This document shows positions 1 through 12,287 of a DNA stretch of 64,000 bases, one piece after another (position 1 is the stretch's first letter; the number at the start of each line of letters is the position of its first letter). Origin of the DNA: Cyanoderma ruficeps (taxonomy: Eukaryota > Chordata > Aves > Passeriformes > Timaliidae). A program made the position numbers and the translations under genes. The stretch is taken from assembly GCA_008694505.1 (NCBI GenBank), contig VZDJ01004378.1, positions 23,344,004-23,408,003 on the forward strand. The letters run 5' to 3'. A model generated the notes under the pieces. It was not told where the DNA came from. It was given only the letters and a program-made list of their open reading frames with translations, and did not search any database.

Positions 1-1248
1 TGCATGAGCCTTGCTTTGATTGCTGAATCTTTTAAAAGATTGCACATACTGCACCTCCCACAAGTCCTTGGGAATCAGAATGAGCAGAATCATGCCCTAG
101 TTGCTTAAGCAGTATCAAAAGACAGTTGAGTTCTCCAAAGATCAGTGCAAGAATGGAATTGTAAATCAAAGAGTGCTATTTTAAATATCCCACAATATGG
201 TATCAGAAAATATCCCTGCAGGCAGTATCTAAAAAAAAAACCCATTCATGTATGCATATATCAAAATGAATTAATGATCAATTTAGCAGGATGACTAACC
301 AAGGCCATTGTTTCCTTTAAAAAAAATAAATGGTTCAGTAAAAAGTGAGACTTCTTTAAAAAGTCTCAGTGAGCTTGCTTGCACCAGAATAATAACGACT
401 GGTTGGATATTACTCTTACACAGTGTTACTATTCTTAGTAATCCCCTTTATTCATCAGGATAATTCCTAACCAGTCCAAGCCAAACTGTCTAAAAGACAA
501 AAATAAATTATTAAGGCCATAGGACTATGACAGTTATCAGTAGCAGAAAGAAATGGACATAAAATGGGTTTTTGATATAATACTTGATACTCAAAATATT
601 ACAGAACAGACCAAGGAGTATAAAGAAATTTAAGCATAAAATCTAAATTATTCCATTGTCTAGAGTGCAGTTCTTTTGCCTTCCGTTATAAGAAACAGAT
701 ATCACGTAACACCAATGGGAAACAAAAAAATCATAATAGTTCAAAAACTGTCCATGACATGGTGACTTTTTATTATCTTCCTGGCCTTTTAGCCTTCTTT
801 ATAGGAAGCTTTCCTGCTGTGCAGACAACTGTTCTTGTGCCAATTTTCTTGCCTTTTTATTACTGCACTTGATGAAGATTGTGGACACCTCTAGGAGGCA
901 GATTATGGTAGTCATAGCAGTCAGTGGGCATGGGAATTTAAGATAATGTTTCTTTACTTGCTACTGACTGATCTTTCTCAGGTTGTTTTTTTGGTTTGGT
1001 GGTTTTTTTTTTTTTGTGATAATATAAATGAAACAACATGTATGTTTAAAATAGCCAGCAATAAGTTAAGCAGGTGTGACATTTGCAAGATTGAAACAGT
1101 AAAAAATTAATTTCCAGGTGGAGAACTTCTCTTTTGTAGATAAACAGAAATTTTCAAAGCCACTGTCCCAAATCTCTTATTTTCCTAAAACCCTTTGCAC
1201 AGTACATAGTTTTGTTTACCCTGATGACTGTTTCCTTGTATACTATAG
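1..1248 (+). other. ALX1: ALX1 intron, 3' part (upstream of the homeodomain-end exon)
   Basis: Noncoding sequence that ends in a splice acceptor (TACTATAG, AG at 1247-1248) directly before the in-frame ALX1 exon. The pyrimidine tract before the acceptor is weak and interrupted. The stretch is AT-rich with a T-run near 1003-1016, and I see no repeat family or exon in it. It is assigned as intron because the next exon starts in the middle of homeodomain helix 3, so an upstream exon must exist outside the window. Confidence 0.85.
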
Positions 1249-1377
1249 GTTTGGTTCCAGAATCGAAGAGCAAAATGGAGAAAAAGAGAACGCTATGGTC
1301 AGATCCAGCAAGCTAAGAGCCACTTTGCTGCCACCTATGATATATCTGTTCTTCCAAGGACTGACAGCTACCCTCAG
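1249..1377 (+). CDS. ALX1: ALX1 (CART1) internal coding exon: end of homeodomain and following linker
   Basis: Exon of 129 bases, 43 codons, phase 0 at both ends, with an AG acceptor before it and a GTATGG donor after it. The translation begins [20 protein letters not shown], which is homeodomain residue 47 (Val) onwards. W48, F49, Q50, N51 and R53 are all present, so this is a glutamine-50 paired-class homeodomain. The split between residues 46 and 47 is the usual intron position of paired-class genes. The next residues ([20 protein letters not shown]) match ALX1 rather than ALX3 or ALX4 as I know these proteins. ALX1 is a nuclear transcription factor that binds palindromic TAAT sites as a dimer and is needed for cranial neural crest and frontonasal development. 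The exon joins in frame to the terminal exon at 12288. No frameshift or stop is seen. The N-terminal exons are outside the window. Confidence 0.97.
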
Positions 1378-1735
1378 GTATGGTAAAGACCAAGCATCAC
1401 TTTGGTTCTAAATTTGGCAGCCTTCTTAACAGCTCTGGTTCTGTATACTTTGTTAAGATGAGAACTATCTGATCTCTAGACAGCTTCCTTTTGATGTGTT
1501 AAACCTGCACCATGTCTTTATGGACCTCAACAGACCATTAAATAGAACAAGTCTCCTACTAGCATGATAATATAGCCATGAAGAATCAGAACTGAATAGA
1601 TATTGCTGGGGGAGAGAGGCAGAGGGATAGGACAGCTCTCTCAAACAGTTGTAGTTGGTTTAATTTGTTTTTTTTTTTTCTTTTTCATTTCCCTGTTAGT
1701 AAATAGTAAGTAACTAGTAACTGCACAATAAGGTC

Positions 1736-1785
1736 TTCTGTCTTTGTTCTCCAGTCTTTGTTCTGTCTTTGTTCTCCAGTCCTCT
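1736..1785. repeat. 25-bp tandem duplication, two copies
   Basis: Two adjacent copies of a 25-base unit beginning TTCTGTCTTTGTTCTCCAGT, at 1736-1760 and 1761-1785, differing only near the ends. It is a local duplication within the ALX1 intron. No function is suggested. Confidence 0.85.
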
Positions 1786-2074
1786 GATTTACTGCTTTGC
1801 CTCACTCTCTGCTTTTGTTTGTCTCCTTGCTTGTTTTAGCACATTGAATATTTTTGTTCTGGAGCCTTTTTTTTTTTTTTTTCATGTCTTTGGCTTCACA
1901 TTGCCTTTACCACATAATTAATTAAAAAGAAAAAGCACCATGCAAAGCAAAAAATCTTGCATGGTTCCATTCCACTACTGGTGTTCTGGTGCTCTTCAGA
2001 TTCATTAGGTAGCAGGGTGTCTGCGAACCTTAAGAATATGTTCATATTCTGTGTGAGCTGGCTTTGGTCATGCT

Positions 2075-2770
2075 CTAAACTGGCTGAGTGAAGAGTTCCT
2101 CAAGGTCAGCGAAGAGTGACCCAGCAGGGAAGGGCCTGTGGTCACTGCTTGACAGGAGCTGAACGTGAGCCAGTGTGTGCCCAGGCGGCCAAGAAGCCCA
2201 ATGGCAGCCTGGCTTGTAGCACAGCACCAGGGCAGGGATTGTTCCCCTGTGCTTGGGAGTGGTGAGGCCACACCTCAAATCCTGTGTCCAGGTCTGGGCC
2301 CCTCACTAGGGGAAGGACACTGAGGGACTGAAGCATGTTCAGAGAAGGGCAGCGGAGCTGGTGAAGGGTCTGAAGCACAAGTTCTATGAGGAGCAGCTGA
2401 GGGAGCTGGGCTTTTTTGCCTGGAGAAAAGGAGGTGCAGGGGAGACCTTATCACTCTCTACAACTGCATGAAATGAGATTGTAGCAAGATGGGCTCTGGT
2501 CTCTTCTCCCAGGGAACAAGTGACAGGTCAAGAGGACATAACCTCAAGCTGAGCTGGGGAAGGTTCAGGTCAGACATTAGGAAGAATTTTTCGCTGAAAT
2601 TGTGGTTAAACATTGGAGTGGTGGAGTGACCATCTCTGGAAGTGTTCAGAAATTGACTGGAAATGGCAGTTAGTGCTATGCTTTAGCTGTCATGGCAGTG
2701 TTTGGTCAAATGTGGGACCTGATGATCTTGAAAGTCTTTTCCAACCTTTGTGATTCTATGTTTCTATGAA
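2075..2770 (+). mobile_element. CR1 LINE fragment, 3' end of the element
   Basis: About 700 bases match the 3' part of the avian chicken-repeat-1 (CR1) non-LTR retrotransposon from memory. Diagnostic blocks include GTGTCCAGGTCTGGGCCCCT near 2285, GAGGAGCAGCTGAGGGAGCT near 2388, and GACCTTATCACTCTCTACAA near 2444. It ends with GATGATCTTGAAAGTCTTTT CCAACC-type sequence and the short ATTCTATG-type terminal repeat at 2752-2770. CR1 elements lack a poly(A) tail and end in this octamer repeat, so the 3' end is intact and the 5' end is truncated, as is usual. The reverse-transcriptase frame is broken by substitutions and indels. The exact 5' boundary is uncertain by a few tens of bases. Several open frames on the opposite strand here (2068-2378) are by-products of this GC-richer repeat. 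Confidence 0.93.
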
Positions 2771-4898
2771 TGTGATTAGCTGTGAACCAGGGGTGTTCAG
2801 CTCATGTGTCATCCACTTGGTTTAACCTATTTACCTCCCAAGAGGTTGCATATTGCAAGGTTTGGTGCCTGGGCCAGAGCTAGCTTGTGTTCCATCAGCT
2901 CAGAACAGGGACACAACCATTTCAGCTATGCTGGCACTTGTAAGTCTGTCTGGTTTTATTTTAAAATGTAGCAGGGCAATAACCCAAATTGCTTTACCAA
3001 CTGCTGCATGACCCTTTGTTTAGCTAGGTGGACACAATCTTAGGTAGCCCCAGGTAGATTCATCATAGATGTACATAGATATGCATTCACTCAGAGATCT
3101 CATTCAAGGCATTCAACTCTCCTTTGAAGGTTTTCTGACTTACCTATAGCATCACAACAAGTGATACAAGGATCAGTGCTGAAGCTTTGGGATTTCTAGA
3201 CTAAATTTGAGTCTGCCAGTTTGTCTTGTATTTTTGGTAGGATTCTATCTACACATTTTCCTAAATGACCAAAGTTTCATTAGTATAAGATAATGGAATA
3301 ATATAAGTCATTGATAAGCTCTTAAAATGATTGTCCTAAAATTAATATTTTTCAAAAATCCCACATTTTTAAACTATATGATATCAACTATAAAATTCTA
3401 ACCCAATAAAATATCAATTCTATACTTCCAGATTGTTAAAAAGATTGATTCACTAAAAGATTGATTTCTGCTTATATTTTTGTCAAAAAATATCTGCTAG
3501 ACAGATGACATTACAAAACTCCACCCTGACAAATATTTCCATCACTAATTAATAGATTCTTAAAGCTAGGAGATTGAAGCGCAAATGCTAGTCTCTTAAT
3601 CTTAGATCAGGCATCTTTAAAATGTGTATAAATACAAAACGTGTACTCATTCACAAACAGTAATGTGACGTGCTCACCAACAGACAACAGACAGGCCAAC
3701 AGACTGCAGGTAAGCAGAGAGGCACAAATGTGTAATCCAGTCTGCTCATCTGCATGAGAATGCTGCCTTATGTTCTTCTGTACCTCAAGAACAGGAACAA
3801 GGGGCTAAATGAAGGTGTGAGTGCACTCCACATTGTCTGTTTCAGCTGAGTGCTTGCACGAAATAGCTTGGCTACATGATCAAAAAGAGGTAGCCCACTT
3901 CTACGAGAAAAAGTTGGCTACTTTTCTGTATATAAGTAGGTATCCAGGCAATTGCCACAGAACATTTAATAAAAAATCATGTTCTTGCTAACCTGGTGGT
4001 AATTCTTCATAGCTGTCACATTCTTAAATCCTGTCTTTCAGTAAAACCACATTTCTATCGTATATATAACATTTCCAGTGAGAATGTCTGAGACAATGAA
4101 AATCTATTTTAAAAACACCTTGACTACTAACATCACTGCATTCACATCTTTTGAACTAGATGTTCATTATTAAGTGCTTCACTTATGGAAAATAAATATA
4201 CAGTGTCTGACTTGTTATGAATTCATCAATCTATTCCACAACTCAGGCAGAAAAGATATTTAAAATTGTTTAATTTTAGTGTTATAAATTGATTTCCCCA
4301 AAATTCCTGTATTTAATTGTAGTTAATGTAAGAAAAGAAAACAAATATCCTTTTTTCCTTTACTTTTATTCCCATACCACACCACCACAGGCACCTCTAT
4401 TGTGACAATGAAATAGGCAAATATTAGACAAGCTTTCCCATACATTTAAATAAATAATTTTTCTTGTGGATTGTGGAACACAGATCACTAGATCTTATTT
4501 AAGAATTAACCCTTTTTTCCCTGTTGCTGAAAAAGAAAAGTAGGTTGAAAGTTGAAAAAGGATGAAATTAAGCTGAGAAGTTTACCGCTTTATGTCAGAA
4601 AGAGCATGAACAAATATGAATTTCTGGTGTGCATTATAAGGATTTGCAGCCTGCAGATTTTCTGTTTTGAGTCCAACCATGGTTATGTTGAGAAAACACA
4701 TCTTGGTTGCATTCCAGCAGAAGCATCAGTCTCTTGCAGTCAACAGAGGGTGTCGTGGAGACTTCTTCACCAATTATCTTCATCAAATACAAATTAACAA
4801 CATAATACTGCTATGCGTCGTGTGACTTCATAAACCCAAAAAGTTTTTCCTGTGAGAAAACTAATCTTTCAACTCATTTCAGACAGAAGGCTGGCACT

Positions 4899-4962
4899 GA
4901 ATCAGAGAAAGGTTGAGACTGGAAGTGACCTCTGAAGGTGGTCTGGTCCAACACCTATCTCT
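4899..4962 (-). mobile_element. CR1 LINE 3'-tail fragment, short and degraded
   Basis: About 64 bases resemble the reverse complement of a CR1 3' tail: GAATCAGAGAAAGGTTGAGA, then GGAAGTGACCTCTGAAGGTG, then GGTCCAACACC. This is the usual pattern of octamer tail, 'ggttggaagggacctc' and 'gtccaacc'. It is old and heavily mutated, and it lies in the ALX1 intron in reverse orientation. Confidence 0.8.
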
Positions 4963-7816
4963 ATAATCCAGTCTAATTTTGCTGTTAAATTCCACATCTT
5001 TATCTTCACAATAATGGCAATTTAGATTTTTTTGGCAGACAATAATTCTTTGCTTTGCTCTTTCAGTCTAACCTTAATTATTTTTACAATATATTGACTT
5101 TAGATGTTGATTTTTTGGTTTGGTTGTTTTTTTTTTTTTNTGCCAAGAAATTGAATGTCTCCTAAACTGGCCAAATTCTGCATGCATATATCATCCATTA
5201 ATTATACTGTCAAAACCTGTGTTACAGAGAAGGGCAATTTGTACAATATTCTAGAGCAATCATCTTATATTCAGATGGTTTTTTTCAAGGTTTTAACAAC
5301 ATTGTGTTGAAAATCAGATTTTTCCAGGAAAATTTTATGTGCAGTGATTTTCATTCATTTTAGTAAAAGTTTTCAGTTTCATTAGTTTCAGTGTTTGAAC
5401 TTCAAGGTTCTCTTGCAGATGCAACACATTGTGGTCTAAGTCATCTTAAGTGCATTCAGGGAAATACATTTCCTAGACAGTTTTAACTTAACTAGCAATA
5501 TCCTACTGATGATGTGAAAGTGAAGATGACACATCTTAACATCAGTGGGGAAATGAATGCAGATTCCCTTCATGGGGAAGTTTACTTTGTTTCACCAGAG
5601 TGAATGTTAGTAAACAAGCCATACTTGATTTTGTCACTTAAACACAGTGTAGAGTGTTATTAAATATGTCTCAGGATATCTGAGGCACTGTTGGACTGTT
5701 GATGAACAGGATTTAAAGAAGGATCCAGCCTTCATTTTAGGTAGCCATGGCCAGATAAGACATTTGTGTTTAGAAAATTTAACCAAAGGGACTTTTATGC
5801 CAGAGATTTTTATGCCAGATATGGGTTCCCTTTACAGCTGTCAAAAATCTGATCAATTAAATTTTTATTCCTAAAACATAAGGTGTAAAAAAGGTGAGAT
5901 GATCTCTAAACATTTTTTTTTATTCTGATACCTGGTTCAGCCGCAGTTTTCTGTAGTTATGTTACACAGATATATAAATGATATGTTGGAAGAGGAACAA
6001 TTAAAAGTCTGTTTAATTGTTTTCTTTTGTTCTTCTCTTACCTTATTGATCTTTATTTGACTCCTTCTGCCACCCTGTGTTAGTAGGAAGGCTCCTGTTA
6101 CAAAAGGTACTTGACCTCATCAGATTCAATGATTACCTATGAGAACTAACAAGAAAACCTAAGACAAAATTTCATTATATCCCCTTCTTATTTACACACA
6201 CAAGTCTATACTATAATCACACAGACTTCCAGTTTTCCCTGTGTGAATCAAATGGATAAAGCTTTTATTTTTATAAATAAGTGCATCAGTATGTAAATAA
6301 ACATTAAATAGTATCATTGAAAAGCAGATAAAAAAGGTCAACATTTTTCTCCCACCTAGGCTCTTTCCTTTCTTTGCATCTTTCCTCCTTCTTACTTGTT
6401 CTTTGAATTATGTTCATTTGGTGTAATTTTTCTTCTAAGTTCTTTTAAAAGGATTAATTTTGTCATACCACTCTACTTTCACTCTTAATATCACATGTAA
6501 AATGTTTGGGGTTTTTTTAAATTTTCTTGAAAATGCAGGCAAGATTTAGACAGGATAGAATTTTTTCTTGTGTCAGTTGAAAAAACTCAATCTAGTGCAG
6601 GTGGGAATCCTAAGACAACAAAAGCTTTTCAAAAGTATGAGAACCTGTGATATAGAAGGTGTAGAAAGAAAAGAAAATGTTGAAATCTCAGAAACGGAAG
6701 AGGCTGAGGTTTGCATTCCATCCACCAGAATGATAAATCAAATTAATATGTTGAACAGCATGGCATCACATGATGTGTTGGCAGTCAAAGAGTGTCGAAG
6801 TGGTATCAGCATACATGTGTTAAGTGCTACATCCTTGGATCATCATTATAGTTTGCTCTAGCCTTAATACATATGGTAAATCCTCATTAGCAATAATCAA
6901 AGTTACGTGCTTGAATTAAACGTTCACATGGAATGTATTAGACCTCACATGTTATATGACTTAAAATTTCTTTCAACTGTAGTAGACATATAAATAACAG
7001 TTAATCATAATAGTTCATTAAGGCTATGGGTACACTGATTAAGCAGGAGTAGATGTGGCAGACATATCTGAGCTAGCTTCAAAGAAGTTTTATCACACCC
7101 TCATGCTGTCTAGCTGTGACAGCATGGAGCTCAGGCTGAGCCACCACCTGCATGGTTTGTGTCTTGCTGCATGTGTGCTCACTTGTCTTGCTGTGGCTGA
7201 TCTTCCTACAAGAGTGAAGTGACACTTCTAATCTTTGTGGGTGGTGTCTGTTCCACACAGAGTAACTTATGCACTGAATTTTTATTTTTTCTTGGTAATA
7301 AACCACCACTGTATGTGGTCCTTCTCAGAGTCTCAACATTCAGTTTGTTGCTCTGTGGGGTTTATTTGTGAAACATGTATTTCTTTAAGTGTGAGTGACT
7401 TTACTGGGGCTTAATTATATGGCAAATTCTTATTTTTTTTCTAAGATACACAAAAATTTCAATAGTATTTTTAAAAATATGAAATATTGTCTTTAGCTGT
7501 ATCATAGAGTTGAAAATCTATATTGTAACTGGCCTCGAGATTGTAGTAGGGAGAATTTAGACTTTACAAAACATCCCATACAAGAATGAAAGCTTGATGA
7601 CTTTTCAAATCCTACATTATTTTGAAGCTTAGCAAACTCGTTTAACTGTCAGATGGTCAGATTTTTATTTTGTTCACTATGTGTAAGCCAAATGTGGACT
7701 GAAGGAGTCTATCACATATTTTAAAACTGTATCATTAAATCTCTCACTAACAAGTGCTAATTAGCATTTTATTTAAATCTGAAAATTGTGTCTAGATATA
7801 CATGTAAAAATACAAC

Positions 7817-8001
7817 TAGTGTGGTGAAGCATTGGGACAAGTTGCCCATAGAAATTAACAATCCCTCCAGCTGGAGTGACTCAAAATGTGGCTGAATGGG
7901 CCTTGAGTAACCTTATCTAAATTCAAGAGTAGCTGCAAGCAAGGGTTTAGAAAAAAGAATCCCAGAGGCTCTTTTCAGTTTAAATTTTTCTGAGAATCTA
8001 C
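7817..8001 (+). mobile_element. CR1 LINE 3'-end fragment, degraded
   Basis: The order of blocks follows the CR1 3' region: CATTGGGACAAGTTGCCCAT, then TGGCTGAATGGGCCTTGAGT with AACCTTATCTA, then CCCAGAGGCTCTTTTCAGTT near the end, in the position of the usual 'ccagaggtctcttccaacc'. Divergence is substantial and the terminal octamers are worn away. Boundaries are approximate. Confidence 0.75.
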
Positions 8002-10714
8002 AATCTTGGGAAATAGGTAAGTATCTACCAGTGTTTTGGATGTTCTAAAGAGATGCTGAGAAAAAAAAAAAGATGTAGAAAGGTTACAGACCAAATTAAT
8101 TGTGCCGATGGACTAGGAATGACCAACAGATACAAGCTGTGAACTAGTAGTTTTGAGCAGTTTAACAGCTATTGCATTTAATCTCCCGAAAGCAGCTCCT
8201 TGTGCTAGCACAGATTTGAAATTTTCTGGCAGTGCACAGAGAAGAGTGACAAAAATTTAGCAAATCAGTCTGGCATTCACATGTTTTCTATAATTACATA
8301 AATACTTAACTCTTCATTTTTTTCCACAGAGTAAATGTGTCATTTCTAATTGCTTATTAGAGTAATTATAATAATATTCAGCATGTACAACATTTGTTAT
8401 GTAATATAATAATAATATCTCTTGATATTTAGAGACCTTAAGAGATTAGAATTTTGTTTGCTCTGTGGAGCACTAGAACACGTCCACTCAAATAGAAGCT
8501 GTGTGTGCTCTCAGGGATGTCTGCTGGAGTCTCTAGTCTGGATAGGCAGGTGACTGAAATAACATGAGTCAAGAGTCTGGTGATGGGAGAACAAAGCTAG
8601 GGAAGTGATAGTAAAACTCCCAGAAAAAAATTATGTTGATGTGATTTCTGCATAGAAATGCTGAAGCTCAAGGAGCTTGAAAGTTTAATAGCAAAAAGCA
8701 GTGACACCAAGCAGGATGACCAATTACCTCCTCTCATTTTCCTCCGCAGTGTCTAACAGAAGGTCATGTGCCTAGGAAATTATATCATAACCATGTTAAC
8801 AACCATAACTCTCCAGCTATGTTTTTGTCACAGTTATGAAATCCTATTTCTTTTTCTATCAGGAAGGGTGTGTATGCATGTGTATGTGTGTATAAAACAT
8901 ACAGTAGGTAAATATATTGAAGGGCTCTGGTAATTTCATGGTAACCACAAGAGCAAAGCTCAAGTTGTTTGTGATGTTAACAGAAACCAGAGATGTGTTG
9001 TATGTATGGCCTCATTCACAGTCTCTGAGTTGCCTTTTATATAGTTCATGGATCACACAAGATTTTAAGAAGAAAAATATTTTCTTTAAATTCATGTGCA
9101 TAATGTCGCTTTTCCTTCTAACATACCAGACGAAGGTCTGATCATTTTGACTTATTGTGAAACATTACTGTATTTATTTTCAATACAGGAATACCTTCTG
9201 CACTTAAATTTCACTACAAGATATTTACGTTGTAAATCGCTGTAAAGAAATGAAAATTTAATACCAAATGTGAAGCCACTCAACCAACTAAAATGAAAAT
9301 TGATATGACTGAAACATTGTTTTGGAAAGCATAACTGCCTCTTGAGAGAAGATGCAAAGCTTTCCTGGTGGCATTCCTGAAGTTAAGTTTAATAATTTGG
9401 ATTCCTTTCTCTAAGAAAGAAACCTAGGGCACTCCTTTAAAAGTTTTATAAATTAATAGCTTTTTTCACATATTTCTTAAAAATATTGGCATATTTTAGG
9501 ATTTGCAGCTAAATTCAGTTCTCATTAACACCCATGCAATCTCAGTGATCCTAAATTGAAAAGGATTTGTCTAGGATGAAAATATCAGCAAAATTGGTGG
9601 TGCTAGACTTAGTTTACTGCAAACCAAACTACTCAAAATATGGAAAGAAAGAGTGATTTTGTGATTCCTCCAGACCACATAGGTTAGTGGGCACTTTCTA
9701 ACTGAGCCTCCGAACCTTTTGAAGACTTCCCATCATGACTGTATTAAAGGCAAACTGGTTCATGTTTGTATTTAAACTTTTTTTGAAAATTCCTCCCATA
9801 ATTATATCTGTTCTGCCTGGGTGACTGCAGCATTTGGCATAGCATTTTTTAGAAAAAAATTTCAGTAAGATAAATGAGGCTTTGTTGCATGTAAGTTAGC
9901 TTTGGAGATTATGAGCTCCTTCAGAAATAGCTCATGCATTAGATACTGTGTAGATTAACTTGTTTCTCCCTGGGGAAATTTGTCTGATTATAAGTCAAGA
10001 CTGGCTCAGGTAGGTTAATCAAGGAATAAAAAGGCAGCTAGGAATCATGTCAAATTGTAGAGACCCTCCCATGGGCTGATTTTGAGTCTTCTGAAAAGTG
10101 ATTATGGGAGGAGGCAACTGGAAGGTTCTGAAACTTCTTATAGATTTCCTCATGTAGAATTCAGAAGGCCCACAAGAAGGAGGGAAAATCTTCCATATCC
10201 ATCTTCAGACATCTTACTCCCTCCATTGCCTCCCATCAGACCACCTGAAATATGCAGGAGCAGAAGACTGAGGTGTGCCCAGCTATGTGGGGGTGTGGAA
10301 AGGGACATGCATGAGGGTGTGTGGAACTACAACTGCACACACGCATGTCTGTGTGAAGAAGCTGAGAAGACCCAGCATTTGGGGAGATGTGTTGCTACCA
10401 TGATTTCTCCCCAGGCTTTCACAGGAAACTGGAATGGAGCATTTTACTGGATTATTATCTTGCTGCTGGAATTCCCAAGGAGCCCAGATTAGTTTGTCAG
10501 CTCCTGATGACCTTGCTAGTACAATAGTTTAAAATATTAACTTTTAAAATAAGACTATTTCATCCTTCCTATCTGCATTAGATCTCAGCTAGATGAGTTC
10601 AGCGAACCATAATTTATCGCTTTAGCTTGTTGGTGGCTTGGTATGTGCCGTTGCAGAGTGAAAGGACAACGGGAGAAAACACAACTCTTCAGCCTTAGAA
10701 ACATGTTTTCATTC

Positions 10715-10730
10715 TGTGTGTGTGTGTGTG
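10715..10730. repeat. (TG)8 microsatellite
   Basis: Eight uninterrupted TG units in the ALX1 intron. The run is short and may be polymorphic. Confidence 0.9.
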
Positions 10731-12287
10731 TCTGTCATAATTCAGTACTTCCCCTGACCTCTACTTTGACAGAAAAAAATCAGTTAGAGAGATAACCTTT
10801 ATATCTTAAAGTCAAAATTCCTTTGTCTATGGATTTGGAATCTAAACGTAAAATTAAGTTTGAAGTGGGAATTCACTTTTCAGTGCTAACTGAAGAGTAA
10901 TTGAGTTACTCCAACGTATCTCAGAGAACAAAGACACGTGGGCTTAATCACAGTGCATCAGGGCAAGGATACACTGAACAGACAACAGATTTTCAGAGTG
11001 AAGACAAATTTAGCAAAGAAAAACAAATAAGGAAGGATATAGTCACTGCCTGACAAGATCTGTACTGTGAATGGAGGTTAAAAATGTCTTGCCTGATGTT
11101 TTTTGTACATTAAAAAAATCAACATTCAGGAAAGATATATATAGGTAAACGTGGAGGAGACATACAAAGCTGTACATTGTGTAATGATGCGTGCAAAGGA
11201 AGAATGACTGGGGAAGGTTGAGTATGTAAGAAATTATATCATATACATGTAGTACTGATAGAAAGAGTAGAGAGTTTGGAAAACCAGAAGGGCAGTTGCT
11301 GAGTGTGAAGTTTGATCAAATCAAAGGGAACAGAGCAGGAATGAAAGACCATGCAGTCTGAGATAACAACAAGAGCTGACTTATGTTAGGTCTTAAAATC
11401 TTCCTGTCTGTTCATCTAGTAACAAACAACTGAAAAATACCTACCCATAAATAGCATCTATACATGGATGGTAGAAGGCCTGAGACTCAGAAGGAAGCTT
11501 TAAGTGACTGCCAAGTATAGAAAGGATTATACATCAAAGCTTGAATACATGGTAACTCCAGACGCTGCTGGTAACCCAAAGTTTGTGTCCTAGTCTGTCA
11601 TGCAACGTTTTCCAGGGATGCACAATGCAGCTTGTTAGGACTGAATGCTGAAATGCCCTCAAAGTATAGTTTCACATAAAAAATCATCAAAAGAAATTTT
11701 ATATCAAATCTATCTTTGAAGCAAATTTAAGAAAAGGTCTTGAATGTATTATCAAAAAAATCCTGTGTTTTAGGGTTTCATTTGTTCTGAAGTAATTATG
11801 CAAGGCTTCTCATTATTAAATTTTTCAAATACTTGTTGGGCTTTGTCGCTTGAGAAATCCAAATTAATTTGTTTTGTTCACCCTTTTCCTACCATTACAG
11901 TGGAAATTCTAATGAAGAGGAGCATTTATGTTGAAAACATCTATGATCTTGTACAGTTTTTGTGTCATGTCAGTTGTGTGTTTCCATTAATTTTATTGAC
12001 TGGCTGGGCTGATGGCATCGTGAGGTTCAACACTAGACATCATGTATGGATCCACAAGGCAAATGGATGATAGAGTGAGGAACATGACTCATTGGCCCTT
12101 GCTCTTAAGTGAACAATCTCTTATTCTGACTCATGTGATCTCTTCAGACTATTTTCTAACATGATTGCGGAGAACTTGTTACATACTTGTTGCTTGTTTC
12201 AGAGGAGAACTAATTATGTGTGAAAGCATTGCAGAAAACAGAATATGGGCTATCTAAGTTTAATTGTATCCCTTTTATATGTTCCAG

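Larger units (their letters stand above)
1378..12287 (+). other. ALX1: ALX1 last intron (10,910 bases)
   Basis: Starts with donor GTATGG at 1378 and ends with acceptor TGTTCCAG at 12281-12287. It joins two in-frame phase-0 ALX1 exons. Inside it are three CR1 fragments (about 2075-2770, 4899-4962 and 7817-8001), a 25-bp tandem duplication (1736-1785), a (TG)8 run (10715-10730) and single-base T and A runs. A single N sits at 5140. The other open frames in it lack ATG starts, splice logic or recognisable domains, and I do not call them genes. The final 500 bases (about 11780-12070) read as repeat-free and may be conserved noncoding sequence, which is inference only. Confidence 0.9.

Noticed and set aside
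1118..1411. Open frame covering the first ALX1 exon
   Set aside because: Its ends run into intron on both sides and it is in a different frame (…[11 protein letters not shown]…) from the homeodomain. The true exon is 1249-1377.
2068..2378. Three minus-strand open frames
   Set aside because: They lie within the plus-strand CR1 element and have no protein match I recognise.
10082..10492. 136-codon open frame inside the ALX1 intron, the longest uninterrupted by unknown bases
   Set aside because: It begins at TTG with no ATG until late. It has no recognisable domain and lies wholly inside a confidently defined intron. Composition suggests chance.
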